A stretch of 46,740 nt of DNA from Burkholderiales bacterium (GCA_947372465.1 CANBTT010000017.1:1-46740); one strand, 5' to 3'. Shown: positions 16,698 to 25,660, numbered from the stretch's first letter. Translations and numbers: made by a program. The notes: generated by a model from the sequence alone, not told the origin.

Positions 16698-17813
16698 ATG
16701 AACATTGGTGTTCCACTTGAGTCTTTTGCTGGGGAAACACGCGTCAGCGCGACGCCTGAGACCGTAAAAAAATACACCGCCCAAGGGCACGTCGTGCATG
16801 TTCAGTCTTGCGCGGGCTCAAGGGCAAGTTTCCCCGATGAAGCTTACCTCGCAGTGGGCGCGATGATCACCAATGAAGCGGGTGCGTTTTCGCAAGAGTT
16901 GGTTCTAAAGGTTCGCATCCCCAATGAACGAGAGACGAGTATGATGAAGCCGGGCGGTATTTTGGTGGGCATGCTCAACCCTTTTGATGCAACTGGCTTG
17001 GAGCGTTTGGCGAGCGCGAAGATTTGTTCGTTTGCGCTTGAAGCGGCGCCCAGGACAACACGCGCTCAGAGCATGGATGTGTTGTCTTCACAAGCCAATA
17101 TTTCTGGCTACAAGGCGGTGATGATTGCTGCCGATAAATACCAGCGCTTCTTTCCCATGCTCATGACCGCCGCCGGTACAGTCAAAGCGGCGAGGGTGGT
17201 CATTCTTGGTGTTGGCGTGGCTGGTTTGCAGGCCATTGCAACTGCAAAAAGACTGGGGGCCGTCATTGAGTGTTCAGATGTCAGGCCAAGCGTCAAAGAG
17301 CAAGTGGAGTCCTTGGGCGCGAAGTTCATTGATGTGCCTTATGAGACAGAGGAGGAAAAGGCTGCAGCCGAAGGGGTGGGTGGCTATGCCAAAGCCATGC
17401 CCAGCGCTTGGCTTGAGCGTCAAAAGCGAGAGGTCGCCAAGCGGGTGGCCTTGGCCGACATCGTCATCACCACCGCATTGATTCCTGGAAGAGCGGCACC
17501 TGTCTTGGTGAGCCAAGAGATGGTGATGTCTATGAAAGCGGGCAGTGTGATTGTGGATTTGGCTGCTGCTCAGGGGGGCAACTGTCCCTTGACCCAAGCA
17601 GACCAGGTGATTGAAGTCAACGGTGTGACCATCGTGGGCCACACCAATTTGCCTGCTCTTGTGGCGGCCGATGCAAGTGCTTTGTATGCCAGAAATGTTT
17701 TGGACTTTGTCAAGTTGATCTCGCCACAAGGGGGGGTCTTTAAGTTGCCAGAGGACGATGACATCGTGACAGCTTGTTTGATGACGCAAGACGGAACAAT
17801 AAAAAGGAAATAA
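16698..17813 (+). CDS. pntAA: Proton-translocating NAD(P) transhydrogenase, alpha subunit part 1 (NAD-binding)
   Basis: The soluble NAD(H)-binding domain I of transhydrogenase, which uses the proton gradient to reduce NADP+ with NADH. The start at ATG 16698 gives MNIGVPLESFAGETRVSATPE, matching the family N-terminus, with TTGGAG seven bases upstream. The open frame extends 23 codons further upstream but that part is not family-like. Motifs include ILGVGVAGLQAIATAKRLGA (dinucleotide fold, near 173) and IECSDVRPSVKEQVESLGAKF. The mobile loop is around GGYAKAMPSAWLERQ. The alpha subunit is split: this 371-residue part lacks membrane helices, which are supplied by the next gene two bases later. 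It is the first gene of pntAA-pntAB-pntB. Confidence 0.95.
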   Translation: MNIGVPLESFAGETRVSATPETVKKYTAQGHVVHVQSCAGSRASFPDEAYLAVGAMITNEAGAFSQELVLKVRIPNERETSMMKPGGILVGMLNPFDATGLERLASAKICSFALEAAPRTTRAQSMDVLSSQANISGYKAVMIAADKYQRFFPMLMTAAGTVKAARVVILGVGVAGLQAIATAKRLGAVIECSDVRPSVKEQVESLGAKFIDVPYETEEEKAAAEGVGGYAKAMPSAWLERQKREVAKRVALADIVITTALIPGRAAPVLVSQEMVMSMKAGSVIVDLAAAQGGNCPLTQADQVIEVNGVTIVGHTNLPALVAADASALYARNVLDFVKLISPQGGVFKLPEDDDIVTACLMTQDGTIKRK

Positions 17814-17815
17814 AA

Positions 17816-18139
17816 ATGGACATGGTCTCTCCCACAGTGATTAATTTAATTATTTTTGTTTTGGCCATTTACGTTGGCTACCACGTTGTATGGACCGTCA
17901 CCCCTGCTTTGCACACGCCATTGATGGCGGTGACGAATGCCGTATCGGCCATCATCATTGTGGGCGCCATGTTGGCAGCAGCACTCACGCAAACCGCACT
18001 TGGGCAAACAATGGGTATATTGGCCGTTGCCTTGGCAGCGGTGAATGTTTTTGGGGGCTTTTTGGTCACCAGAAGAATGCTTGAAATGTTCAAGAAAAAG
18101 GATAAAAAGCCAAGCGCCTCTTTGGGAGAGCACAAATGA
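17816..18139 (+). CDS. pntAB: NAD(P) transhydrogenase, alpha subunit part 2 (membrane)
   Basis: A 107-residue membrane protein giving the C-terminal helices of the split alpha subunit. About three hydrophobic helices are visible: VINLIIFVLAIYVGYHVVW, AVSAIIIVGAMLAAALT and MGILAVALAAVNVFGGFLVT. A charged tail (FKKKDKKPSASLGEHK) follows. The conserved HTPLMAVTNAVSAI segment is the family signature. The start ATG 17816 has AAGGAAA upstream and lies two bases after the pntAA stop. The end overlaps the pntB start in ATGA (18136-18139), indicating translational coupling and equimolar assembly in the inner membrane. Confidence 0.95.
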   Translation: MDMVSPTVINLIIFVLAIYVGYHVVWTVTPALHTPLMAVTNAVSAIIIVGAMLAAALTQTALGQTMGILAVALAAVNVFGGFLVTRRMLEMFKKKDKKPSASLGEHK

Positions 18140-19599
18140 GCATGAATTTAGTCACCCTCTTGTATTTGATTGCCAGCATTTGTTTCATTCAGGCTTTGAA
18201 GGGCTTGAGTCATCCAAAAACCTCTATTCGTGGCAATATTTTTGGCATGTTGGGCATGGCTTTGGCCATTTTGACAACCGCGGCATTGATCTATAAATTG
18301 GCGCAGCCGATGCAAGGGCTCAATTTGAGCGCGAGTTTTCCAGGGGCATGGACGGGTCTTGGCCATGTGTTGCTGGGCTTGTTGCTGGGTGGAACTGCTG
18401 GGGCGGTCATGGCGCAACGTGTTGAGATGACAAAAATGCCAGAATTGGTGGCCTTCATGCACAGCATGATCGGCTTGGCTGCTGTGTTCATTGCGATCGC
18501 AGCGGTGGCCGAGCCCCAAGCCTTTCAAATCGTTCCCCAAGCTGGCGACCCCATTCCCCTTGGCAACCGATTGGAGCTTTTCTTGGGGGCGGCGATTGGC
18601 GCCATCACTTTCAGTGGTTCGGTGATCGCCTTTGGCAAACTTTCTGGAACATACAAATTCCGGCTTTTTCAAGGTGCCCCAGTCAGCTTTGTGGGGCAGC
18701 ATTACTTGAATTTGGTTTTAGGTCTTTCCTGTCTGGGTCTGGGCTTGGTCTTTATGGTTCAAGGACAGTGGAGCGTATTTTTGGTCATGTTGGCTTTGGC
18801 CTTTGTGCTGGGTGTATTGATCATCATCCCCATTGGTGGCGCAGATATGCCCGTGGTGGTCTCCATGCTCAACAGTTACTCAGGATGGGCGGCGGCGGGC
18901 ATTGGCTTTTCATTGAACAACTCCATGCTGATCATCGCAGGCTCTTTGGTGGGCAGCTCGGGTGCGATTTTGAGCTACATCATGTGCAAGGCGATGAACC
19001 GCTCATTCGTGAATGTGATCTTGGGTGGCTTTGGTGGTGACGCGGCAGCGCCATCTTCGGGCTCGCAGCAGCAGCGCAATGTGAAGACAGGCAGCGCAGA
19101 TGATGCGGCCTTTGTTTTGGGACATGCACAAAGTGTGGTGATTGTGCCGGGTTACGGTTTGGCGGTGGCACGCGCTCAGCATGCCGTCAAGGAAATGGCT
19201 GACAAGCTCACGGAAAAGGGCATCCAAGTCAAATACGCCATACATCCTGTGGCGGGCAGAATGCCTGGGCACATGAATGTATTGCTCGCAGAGGCCGAGG
19301 TTCCTTACGACCAAGTGTTTGAGATGGAAGACATCAATGGTGAATTTGGTCAAGTCGATGTGGCGATCATTTTGGGTGCCAATGACGTGGTCAATCCAGC
19401 TGCAATGGTCAAGGGCAGTCCCATTTATGGCATGCCTATTTTGGAGGCCTACAAGGCAAAGACCATCATTGTCAACAAACGATCGATGGCGGCCGGCTAC
19501 GCGGGCTTGGACAATGAGCTTTTTTACATGGACAAGACCATGATGGTTTTTGGGGATGCCAAAAAGGTGGTCGAAGAAATGGTCCGGGCAATTGAGTAA
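18136..19599 (+). CDS. pntB: NAD(P) transhydrogenase, beta subunit (NADP-binding, proton channel)
   Basis: The 487-residue beta subunit. An N-terminal membrane domain of about eight to nine helices (MNLVTLLYLIASICFIQALKG onward) forms part of the proton path and contains the family segments AFMHSMIGLAAVFIA and GGADMPVVVSMLNSYSGWAAA. The C-terminal NADP(H)-binding domain begins near residue 320 and holds VVIVPGYGLAVARAQH, VKYAIHPVAGRMPGHMNVLLAEA and NKRSMAAGYAGLDNELFY. Its start overlaps pntAB by four bases. Its 3' end may overlap the next gene. The enzyme supplies NADPH for biosynthesis and for the glutathione pathway encoded further along. Confidence 0.96.
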   Translation: MSMNLVTLLYLIASICFIQALKGLSHPKTSIRGNIFGMLGMALAILTTAALIYKLAQPMQGLNLSASFPGAWTGLGHVLLGLLLGGTAGAVMAQRVEMTKMPELVAFMHSMIGLAAVFIAIAAVAEPQAFQIVPQAGDPIPLGNRLELFLGAAIGAITFSGSVIAFGKLSGTYKFRLFQGAPVSFVGQHYLNLVLGLSCLGLGLVFMVQGQWSVFLVMLALAFVLGVLIIIPIGGADMPVVVSMLNSYSGWAAAGIGFSLNNSMLIIAGSLVGSSGAILSYIMCKAMNRSFVNVILGGFGGDAAAPSSGSQQQRNVKTGSADDAAFVLGHAQSVVIVPGYGLAVARAQHAVKEMADKLTEKGIQVKYAIHPVAGRMPGHMNVLLAEAEVPYDQVFEMEDINGEFGQVDVAIILGANDVVNPAAMVKGSPIYGMPILEAYKAKTIIVNKRSMAAGYAGLDNELFYMDKTMMVFGDAKKVVEEMVRAIE

Positions 19600-20377
19600 C
19601 AGCGACACGCCAACATTGGCGCTCATGAGCGCCATGCAAGAAGAGCTTTCATGTATTTTAGAGCGGCTGCAAGCAACGCCTGTGCAAGTTGGCTCTAGAA
19701 CCTACTGGCAAGCACAGTGGATGGGTCAACCCGTTGTGGCTGTGTTGTCGCGCATAGGAAAGGTGGCCGCTGCCACAACCGCGTCTTGTTTGATCGAGCA
19801 CTTTGGCGCCACGCAACTTGTGTTTTCTGGGGTGGCGGGCTCACTGGATGATCGAGTTCAAGTGGGCGATGTGGTGATTGCTTCTGAGCTCATGCAGCAC
19901 GACATGGATGCCTCCCCCTTGTTTCCCAAATATCAAATCCCGCTCACGCAAAAGAGCCTCTTTACAACCAATGAACTTTTAACGCAGGAGCTCAAGTCTG
20001 CCGCTGTTCAGTGTCAACAGGAAATAGGCTCCAATATGCAGACACAAGGCATGTGGGATCTTTTGGGGCTGGCCAACAAAAAGATTGGTTTGCATGAGGG
20101 CTTGATTTTGAGTGGCGATCAATTTATTTCAAGTGCCAAGAAAAGTGAGGCGCTCAAATTGAGTCTGCCGCAGGCCTTGGCTGTGGAGATGGAGTGTGCC
20201 GCCGTTGCACAAGTGTGCGATGACTATGGTGTGCCTTTTGCTGCTTTTCGGATCATTTCAGACAAGGCCAATGACACGGCTCACTTGGATTTTGAAAAAT
20301 TCATTCAAACCGTTGCAGCGCCCTTTGGCGCGCATGTCATTGAAGCGTTCATCAGCAATAGAGCTGGGTCGCGCTAA
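19592..20377 (+). CDS. mtnN: 5'-methylthioadenosine/S-adenosylhomocysteine nucleosidase
   Basis: The enzyme hydrolyses MTA and SAH to adenine and the thioribose products, recycling methionine and removing SAH, an inhibitor of methyltransferases. Motifs are LALMSAMQEEL (substrate glutamate at the start), the FSGVAGSLDDRVQVGDVVIAS strand-loop, LSGDQFISS, AVEMECAAVAQVC, and FRIISDKAND with the catalytic aspartate. About 261 residues compares with 232 in E. coli; the extra residues lie mainly between HDMDASPLFPK and GLILSGDQF. Start choice is open: TTG 19592 overlaps pntB by eight bases, TTG 19616 or ATG 19625 would shorten it, and none has a good ribosome site. Dependence on pntB translation is likely. 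Convergent with corA, three bases apart. Confidence 0.9.
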   Translation: MSNSDTPTLALMSAMQEELSCILERLQATPVQVGSRTYWQAQWMGQPVVAVLSRIGKVAAATTASCLIEHFGATQLVFSGVAGSLDDRVQVGDVVIASELMQHDMDASPLFPKYQIPLTQKSLFTTNELLTQELKSAAVQCQQEIGSNMQTQGMWDLLGLANKKIGLHEGLILSGDQFISSAKKSEALKLSLPQALAVEMECAAVAQVCDDYGVPFAAFRIISDKANDTAHLDFEKFIQTVAAPFGAHVIEAFISNRAGSR

Positions 20378-20380
20378 GGG

Positions 20381-21367
20381 TCAAGCCAGCCAACCGCGTC
20401 GTCTAAAGTACCACATTGGGACCAAAGCGCTGGCAATCATCAAGACGATTGCATAAGGGTAGCCCCAGCTGGCATTGAGTTCGGGCATGAATTGAAAGTT
20501 CATGCCGTAAATGCTTGCAATCAAGGTGGGAGGCAGCAATGCGACCGAGGCCACAGAGAAGATTTTGATGATTTTATTTTGATTGATATTGATAAAACCA
20601 ACGGTGGCGTCCATCAAAAAGTTGATTTTGTCGAACAAGAAAGCCGTGTGGTTGTCGAGCGACTCAATGTCGCGCAAAATTTGTCTGGCCTCTTCAAATT
20701 GGTCAGGGCTGAGCATTTTTGAGCGCATCATGAAACTCACAGCACGCCTCGTGTCCATGACATTGCGTCGAATTCGCCCGTTCAAGTCTTCTTGCCTGGC
20801 AATTGCACCCAGCACCTCACCCGCCAAGGCGTCTGTGACGTCCTCGGACAAAACGAGCTTGCCGGCTTTCTCCAATTGGTCGTAAATGTTCTCAAGTGTG
20901 TCGGCTGAGTACTCTGCGTCAGCGTCGTAGAGTTTGAGCAGCACCTCTTTTGCGTCTTCAATGAGACCGGGGGCTCTGCGAGCCCTCAACCTAAGAAGCC
21001 TGAATACAGGGACATCTTCATCGTGAATGGAGAACAAAACACCTTTGCTTTTGAGCACTTGATTGTGCTGGTTCAAAATGAACGCGACGCGAACAGATCT
21101 TGGCTCGTCTTCATCGGCGATTAAGAAGTCACTTCGAATGTGCAGCTCTCCATTGTCCTCCTCGTAAAACCTGGCGGACTCCTCAATGTCTTCGTCCATG
21201 GCATCTTCTGGAATTTGAAGGCCATAGTACTGTTTGATCCAGCGTTTTTCGTCTAGCGTGGGAGACTCCAGGTCAACCCATATGGGCTGGAATTTGGAGA
21301 GTTCTTCAAGGGATTCAATTTCCTCTTGAAACAAGCGGCCGTTGGCCAGCGTAAAAATATTGAGCAT
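20381..21367 (-). CDS. corA: CorA-family magnesium/cobalt transporter
   Basis: A 328-residue divalent-cation channel of the inner membrane, working as a pentamer. A long acidic cytoplasmic domain (for example EDAMDEDIEESARFYEEDNGE) is followed by the long stalk helix. Two C-terminal membrane helices come next, FSVASVALLPPTLIASIYGMN and YAIVLMIASALVPMWYFRRR. The signature GMN closes the first helix, with the loop FQFMPELNASWGYP after it. This fixes the CorA family; Mg2+ is the usual substrate, with Co2+ and Ni2+ also carried. The start is ATG 21365-21367 with a weak ribosome site. A 463-base gap separates it from divergent hpf. Confidence 0.95.
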   Translation of the reverse strand: MLNIFTLANGRLFQEEIESLEELSKFQPIWVDLESPTLDEKRWIKQYYGLQIPEDAMDEDIEESARFYEEDNGELHIRSDFLIADEDEPRSVRVAFILNQHNQVLKSKGVLFSIHDEDVPVFRLLRLRARRAPGLIEDAKEVLLKLYDADAEYSADTLENIYDQLEKAGKLVLSEDVTDALAGEVLGAIARQEDLNGRIRRNVMDTRRAVSFMMRSKMLSPDQFEEARQILRDIESLDNHTAFLFDKINFLMDATVGFININQNKIIKIFSVASVALLPPTLIASIYGMNFQFMPELNASWGYPYAIVLMIASALVPMWYFRRRGWLA

Positions 21368-21830
21368 GGCAATTACTCTAGATAAAAACCCAAAAGAGTC
21401 GAAGTGAAGGACGAGGAGGTTCCATCGCGACGCTCTGAGGGTTTGAGCTTCACAAAAAACGTTTGTGAGCCCGGCGCCTAGAGATCAAAGAGATGCAACC
21501 CCCATGATAGAGGCGGTTTCCAAGAGACAAATCTCCAGAGTTGAACTCCTTGGATTATCGCATTGCACCCAAAAAAATGCCATCCCCCATGCCCACGCAA
21601 ACCCAAGAAAAGTTGCGAGATCAAAGTTCAATCAGGGGATGTAAAACCTTCGTTTGCAAATTGATTCTGCATTGATCCGCCATTCAGGTGAAAAGCCATT
21701 GCAATTGAGGGTGAAAAAGCGCATAGTGGGGTTGCGGGCCAGACAGGAGACGACACCAAAAGGGCTCGCACCAGCGCAAGACGGACATGTGAACTGTGTT
21801 AACCAACCATACGGCCATAGGAGGCTACAT
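21368..21830. other. Long divergent intergenic region between corA and hpf
   Basis: This 463-base stretch has no convincing gene. An open frame runs through its right half in phase with hpf, but the residues before the hpf ATG look random. It holds a hairpin at 21448-21471 (GCT-t-CACAAA with TTTGTG-AGC). The strong ribosome site of hpf, AGGAGG at 21819-21824, closes it. I could not assign a promoter for either gene with confidence. I see no remnant of rpoN, which often lies upstream of hpf. Confidence 0.5.
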
Positions 21831-22166
21831 ATGAATTTAACGATCAGCGGTCATCATCTAGAAGTCACACCTGCACTGCACAACTATGTGGCGCAAAAAT
21901 TGGAGCGCGTGATCAGGCATTTTGATCAAGTTGTGGATGTCAAAGTGTTGTTAAGCATAGAGAACAAGAAAGAGAAAGAGCGCAGACAAGTTGCCGAATG
22001 CAACATCCATGTCCCCGGAGGGGACCTGTTCGCTCAAAGTGAACACGAGGACTTGTATGCGGCAGTAGATGATCTGGTTGACAAATTGGATCGCCAAGTT
22101 GGTAAGCACAAGGGTCGAGTGCAAAACCACCAGTCACAAAACAAAAGAGACATGGTTTTTCACTGA
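21831..22166 (+). CDS. hpf: Ribosome hibernation-promoting factor, short form (HPF/RaiA family)
   Basis: A 111-residue protein of the sigma-54 modulation/ribosomal S30EA family, which binds the 30S decoding centre and silences ribosomes in stationary phase. It begins [24 protein letters not shown] and continues with [35 protein letters not shown], the family core. ATG 21831 follows AGGAGG by six bases, so the longer upstream frame is rejected. It lacks the extra C-terminal dimerisation domain of long HPF. A terminator lies 27 bases downstream, with ptsN and hprK beyond it, the usual order in proteobacteria. The expected upstream rpoN is missing. Confidence 0.95.
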   Translation: MNLTISGHHLEVTPALHNYVAQKLERVIRHFDQVVDVKVLLSIENKKEKERRQVAECNIHVPGGDLFAQSEHEDLYAAVDDLVDKLDRQVGKHKGRVQNHQSQNKRDMVFH

Positions 22167-22192
22167 AAGTGTAAGCTTCCAGTAGAGGGTCG

Positions 22193-22228
22193 GCGTGAGC
22201 GAGGTGTGAAACCTTCTCACGCTTTTTT
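22193..22228 (+). terminator. Rho-independent terminator after hpf
   Basis: GCGTGAG (22193-22199) pairs with CTCACGC (22216-22222), with a further AGGT/ACCT-like inner stem, followed by TTTTTT (22223-22228). It would separate hpf from ptsN or attenuate read-through. The remaining 200 bases to ptsN show no other clear element. Confidence 0.75.
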
Positions 22229-22430
22229 GTGGCCTGGGTCCGTGCGCTCACCCGGATAAGAAATCAAGACTTGTCAAGACGCCAAGTCGCTGGCTTCAAA
22301 AAAAGGCAAGTCTTTCCTGGCGCTGACTGGGCTCAAGGGGTGAGGGCGCCCCGCTGTGGTTGAAAAAAAACAAATGTTCTGAGCACATGCTTTAAGTTCT
22401 TCTTTTAAAGATGCATAATGTGACGCCATT

Positions 22431-22898
22431 ATGAACCGACTCCCCACCTTACTTCCGCTCACCCATATTCGCGTGGGTTTGGAGATCACCAGTAAAAAAC
22501 GCGCCTTTGAAGAGGCGGGTTTGTTGTTTGAGGAGTTGCATGGGCTGTCCCGTGCGAGTGTCGCCGACAGTCTGTTTGCCCGCGAAAGACTTGGTTCAAC
22601 CGGTTTAGGTCACAGCGTGGCCATTCCACATGGTCGAATCAAGGGCCTCAAGACGCCAATGTTGGCCGTTTTTTTATTGGCCAGTTCAATTGGTTTTGAT
22701 GCGCCCGATGAGTTGCCCGTCAAGTTGTTGTTTTTTTTGCTGGTGCCCGAGGCTTCTACGCAAAGGCACTTGGAGATTTTGTCAAACATCGCCAGTTTGC
22801 TCAGTCAAAGCTCAATTCGTGAAGGGTTGCTGTCAGCCAAAGATGCACAAGAGTTGCATGCCAAAATTGTTCAAGGCAGTCTCAGTCTCGTGACTTAA
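22431..22898 (+). CDS. ptsN: Nitrogen-regulatory PTS enzyme IIA (EIIA-Ntr)
   Basis: A 155-residue cytoplasmic phosphoacceptor at the end of the nitrogen-related PTS chain (PtsP, NPr/HPr, PtsN). It regulates potassium uptake, nitrogen and stress functions by protein contact rather than sugar transport. The phosphorylated histidine is H67 in GHSVAIPHGRIKG. The fold continues with FLLASSIGFDAPDELPVKLLFFLLVPE. Family length is normal. It lies 32 bases ahead of hprK on the same strand, consistent with a PTS regulatory pair. The ribosome site is weak. Confidence 0.95.
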   Translation: MNRLPTLLPLTHIRVGLEITSKKRAFEEAGLLFEELHGLSRASVADSLFARERLGSTGLGHSVAIPHGRIKGLKTPMLAVFLLASSIGFDAPDELPVKLLFFLLVPEASTQRHLEILSNIASLLSQSSIREGLLSAKDAQELHAKIVQGSLSLVT

Positions 22899-22930
22899 TT
22901 TCCCCGAAATATCTTCTTTGAGGATTCAAG

Positions 22931-23887
22931 ATGAAGCCCACCGTTGTCAGTGCCGTTGAGTTGTTCAAGGACTTTAAAGAAAAGTTGGATTGGCAGTGGG
23001 TTGCAGGCTTGAATGCATCGGAGCGGCGCTTTGATGAGGTCATGGTCAGGCAAGCTCGCTCAGGGGCTGATTTGGTCGGGTATTTGAACTACATACACCC
23101 TTATCGATTGCAACTTTTGGGTGAGAGAGAAATCAGTTATTTGACCAATGCAACCCAAGAGGACTGTGAAAGAAGGGTGGGTCGGATTGTGACGCTCAAG
23201 CCGCCAATGCTGGTGCTCGCCGATGGGCAAAAAGCCCCAGATCGGTTGGTGGCCTTGTGTGACAACGCACAAATCCCACTTTTTCTGACCAAGGAGCCCT
23301 CGGCGTATGTGATTGACGTGCTGCGCGCCTATTTGTCCAGGCATTTTGCGGACAGAACCACCATGCACGGTGTTTTTATGGATATTTTAGGCCTGGGGGT
23401 CATGATCACCGGGGAGTCTGGCTTGGGCAAAAGCGAGTTGGGGCTGGAATTGATTTCTCGCGGCAATGGCTTGGTTGCCGATGATGCGGTTGATTTGTTT
23501 CGCATCAACCAAAACACCATTGAAGGGCGTTGCCCAGAGTTGTTGCAAAACTTGCTGGAAGTTCGCGGCATTGGTTTGCTGGACATCCGAGCGATATTTG
23601 GAGAAACGGCGGTCAGGCGGAAAATGAGGCTCAAGCTCATTGTTCATTTGGTCAGACGTGAGACCTTGGAGAGGGATTATGACCGTTTGCCCCATGAACC
23701 CTTGACCCAGGACGTGTTGGGCATCGATGTGCGCAAAGTGGTCATTCAAGTGGTTGCGGGTCGAAACATTGCGGTCTTGGTGGAAGCGGCTGTAAGAAAT
23801 ACAATTTTGCAATTGCGTGGCATCAACACTTATGACGACTTCATCTCTCGGCATCGCAATGCCATGATACAAAACACACCTTTTTAG
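22931..23887 (+). CDS. hprK: HPr kinase/phosphorylase
   Basis: A 318-residue bifunctional enzyme that phosphorylates HPr on a serine with ATP and removes it with phosphate. The catalytic domain has [14 protein letters not shown] around H146, P-loop GESGLGKS at residues 161-168, DDAVDLFRI, and the C-terminal signature [20 protein letters not shown]. The N-terminal domain opens with [18 protein letters not shown] 22931 has GAGGA six bases upstream. In many proteobacteria rapZ and PTS genes follow; here the next gene is an ABC transporter ATPase. HPr itself is not in the window. Confidence 0.95.
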   Translation: MKPTVVSAVELFKDFKEKLDWQWVAGLNASERRFDEVMVRQARSGADLVGYLNYIHPYRLQLLGEREISYLTNATQEDCERRVGRIVTLKPPMLVLADGQKAPDRLVALCDNAQIPLFLTKEPSAYVIDVLRAYLSRHFADRTTMHGVFMDILGLGVMITGESGLGKSELGLELISRGNGLVADDAVDLFRINQNTIEGRCPELLQNLLEVRGIGLLDIRAIFGETAVRRKMRLKLIVHLVRRETLERDYDRLPHEPLTQDVLGIDVRKVVIQVVAGRNIAVLVEAAVRNTILQLRGINTYDDFISRHRNAMIQNTPF

Positions 23888-23903
23888 CCTTAAAACCTGA
23901 TCA

Positions 23904-23931
23904 TGCCAAGGCGCGGTCCTCGGGCTTGGCA
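23904..23931 (+). repeat. Inverted repeat between hprK and the ABC transporter operon
   Basis: TGCCAAG (23904-23910) pairs with CTTGGCA (23925-23931) around a 14-base GC-rich loop, 17 bases after the hprK stop. A T-tract is lacking, so it is at best a weak terminator or an mRNA-stabilising hairpin. Confidence 0.4.
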
Positions 23932-23975
23932 GGTCTTCCTCGCCCCGCAAAGCCAAATAAAGTACACAACAAAAG

Positions 23976-24896
23976 ATGAAAGCACTATTGAGCTGCGAAA
24001 ATTTGGCCAAGAGCTATTCAGCTCAGCGCGTGGTCAACGGTTTGTCCTTTGATATATATCCAGGTGAATGTTTGGGGCTGATTGGGCCCAATGGAGCGGG
24101 AAAAACGACCACACTTAAAATGTGTTTGGGCCTCATTTCACCCGACGAAGGGCGTATAGTGGCCTTTGATCAAGAAATGCCAAAGGATGCGTTGAGCATC
24201 AAGGCCCACATGGGGGTTGTGAGTCAATTCGACACCCTGGATCCGGATTTCACTTGTGCAGAAAATTTGCGTGTCTATGGTCGTTATTTTGGCCTCAAGG
24301 ACGCTTACCTGAAGGAAAAAATCCCACAACTTTTGGAGTTCGCGGCCTTGAGCAACAAGGCCAACGATCGACCGGGTTCTTTGTCGGGGGGGATGAAACG
24401 ACGTTTGAGTTTGGCCAGGGCCTTGATCAACGATCCAGCCCTGTTGTTGCTCGATGAGCCCACAACGGGTTTGGACCCACAGGCCAGGCATTTGATGTGG
24501 GAGAGGCTGCAGACTTTGGTGAGAACGGGCAAATCCATCCTTTTGACGACGCATTTTATGGACGAGGCCGAAAGACTGTGCGATCGCTTGATCGTCATCG
24601 ATCAAGGTCAAAAGATCACGCAAGGTGCGCCCAAGGCCTTGATTGCTGAGCATTTGGAGAAGGCGGTGGTCGAGGTCTATGGCGTCTTTGACCAAGAGCG
24701 TGTGCTGCGCGAGCTCACACCCATGGCGCAAAGGGTTGAGCAAAGTGGAGAGACTTTGTTTTTTTATGCCGATGAGCCCGCTGATTTGAACAAGGCTTTG
24801 TCTCAGATGAGCCAAGTTCGCAGTTTTCATCGACCTTCCAATTTAGAGGACTTGTTTTTAAAGCTAACGGGTCGACAAATCCGCGAGGGGGCATGA
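23976..24896 (+). CDS. nodI: NodI-type ABC transporter ATP-binding protein
   Basis: A 306-residue ATPase of the NodI/DrrA exporter class. Walker A is GPNGAGKTTT (residues 38-47), the Q-loop is VVSQFDTLDPDFT, the signature LSGGMKRRLSLARAL and Walker B LLLLDEPTTGLDP, and the switch histidine is in LLTTHFMDEAERLCD. The C-terminal extension after residue 225 is typical of NodI. It overlaps the permease gene by four bases (ATGA, 24893-24896). NodIJ exports lipo-chitin oligosaccharides in rhizobia. Homologues of the same type are widespread in betaproteobacteria without nod genes, so the cargo here is unknown and the symbol only marks the family. Confidence 0.85.
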   Translation: MKALLSCENLAKSYSAQRVVNGLSFDIYPGECLGLIGPNGAGKTTTLKMCLGLISPDEGRIVAFDQEMPKDALSIKAHMGVVSQFDTLDPDFTCAENLRVYGRYFGLKDAYLKEKIPQLLEFAALSNKANDRPGSLSGGMKRRLSLARALINDPALLLLDEPTTGLDPQARHLMWERLQTLVRTGKSILLTTHFMDEAERLCDRLIVIDQGQKITQGAPKALIAEHLEKAVVEVYGVFDQERVLRELTPMAQRVEQSGETLFFYADEPADLNKALSQMSQVRSFHRPSNLEDLFLKLTGRQIREGA

Positions 24897-25660
24897 TGCG
24901 CTGGTGGCCTGTATTTTTAAGAAACATGTTGGTTTGGCGGAAATTGGCCATCCCAAGTTTGGTGGGCAATATTGCTGAGCCGCTCATGTGGCTCATTGCC
25001 TTTGGGTATGGTCTGGGTGCCTTGGTGGGACAAGTCCAAGTCCAGGGTGAGCGTGTGCCGTATTTGTTGTTTTTAGCAAGTGGGTCCATCTGCATGAGCG
25101 CGATGAATGCAGCCAGTTTTGAGGCGCTGTACTCGGCGTTTTCTAGAATGAGTGTTCAAAAGACTTGGGATGGTATTTTGAATGCGCCTGTGGGATTGGC
25201 CGATATTTTGTTGGCCGAAATGCTTTGGGCTGCTTTTAAATCGATTTTTAGCGTGACCGCCATCCTGGGCGTGATGGTGTTGCTTGGGGTGTTGCAAAGC
25301 CAAAAAATATGGTTGGCGTGGCCCATCTTGTTGTTGGTGGGCATGACGTTCAGCTCCATCGCGTTGGTCTTTAATGCGTTGGCGAAAGGGTATGATTTTT
25401 TCACCTATTACTTCACCTTGTTTCTGACGCCCATGACCTTTTTGAGCGGGGTCTTTTTCCCAAGAGAGCAGTTGCCTGTGTGGCTGCAGGGCGTGGCCGC
25501 CTTTTTGCCCCTGAGTCAGGCGATTGATTTGATCCGGCCCTTGTTCTTGGACCGCTGGCCAGAGCACGTGTTTGGGCATTTGCTTTTCTTGCTGGTGACG
25601 GCGCTTGCGGCTTACGCACTTGCACTTCATCTCACAAAAATCAGGTTTCAAAAGGGATGA
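24893..25660 (+). CDS. nodJ: NodJ-type ABC-2 transporter permease
   Basis: A 255-residue ABC-2 permease with about six membrane helices, partner of the preceding ATPase. The N-terminal RNMLVWRKLAIPSLVGNIAEPLMWLIAFGYGLG, the middle WDGILNAPVGLADILLAEMLWAA and the late MTFLSGVFFPREQLP with AFLPLSQAIDLIRPL match the NodJ/DrrB pattern. The start overlaps the ATPase stop and the end overlaps the next gene by four bases, so three membrane-linked genes are translationally coupled. Export substrate unknown. Confidence 0.85.
   Translation: MMRWWPVFLRNMLVWRKLAIPSLVGNIAEPLMWLIAFGYGLGALVGQVQVQGERVPYLLFLASGSICMSAMNAASFEALYSAFSRMSVQKTWDGILNAPVGLADILLAEMLWAAFKSIFSVTAILGVMVLLGVLQSQKIWLAWPILLLVGMTFSSIALVFNALAKGYDFFTYYFTLFLTPMTFLSGVFFPREQLPVWLQGVAAFLPLSQAIDLIRPLFLDRWPEHVFGHLLFLLVTALAAYALALHLTKIRFQKG

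Noticed and set aside
21654-21830. Longer hpf protein or a remnant of rpoN
   Set aside because: The 59 residues before the hpf ATG resemble neither HPF nor the RpoN C-terminus, and AGGAGG points to ATG 21831.
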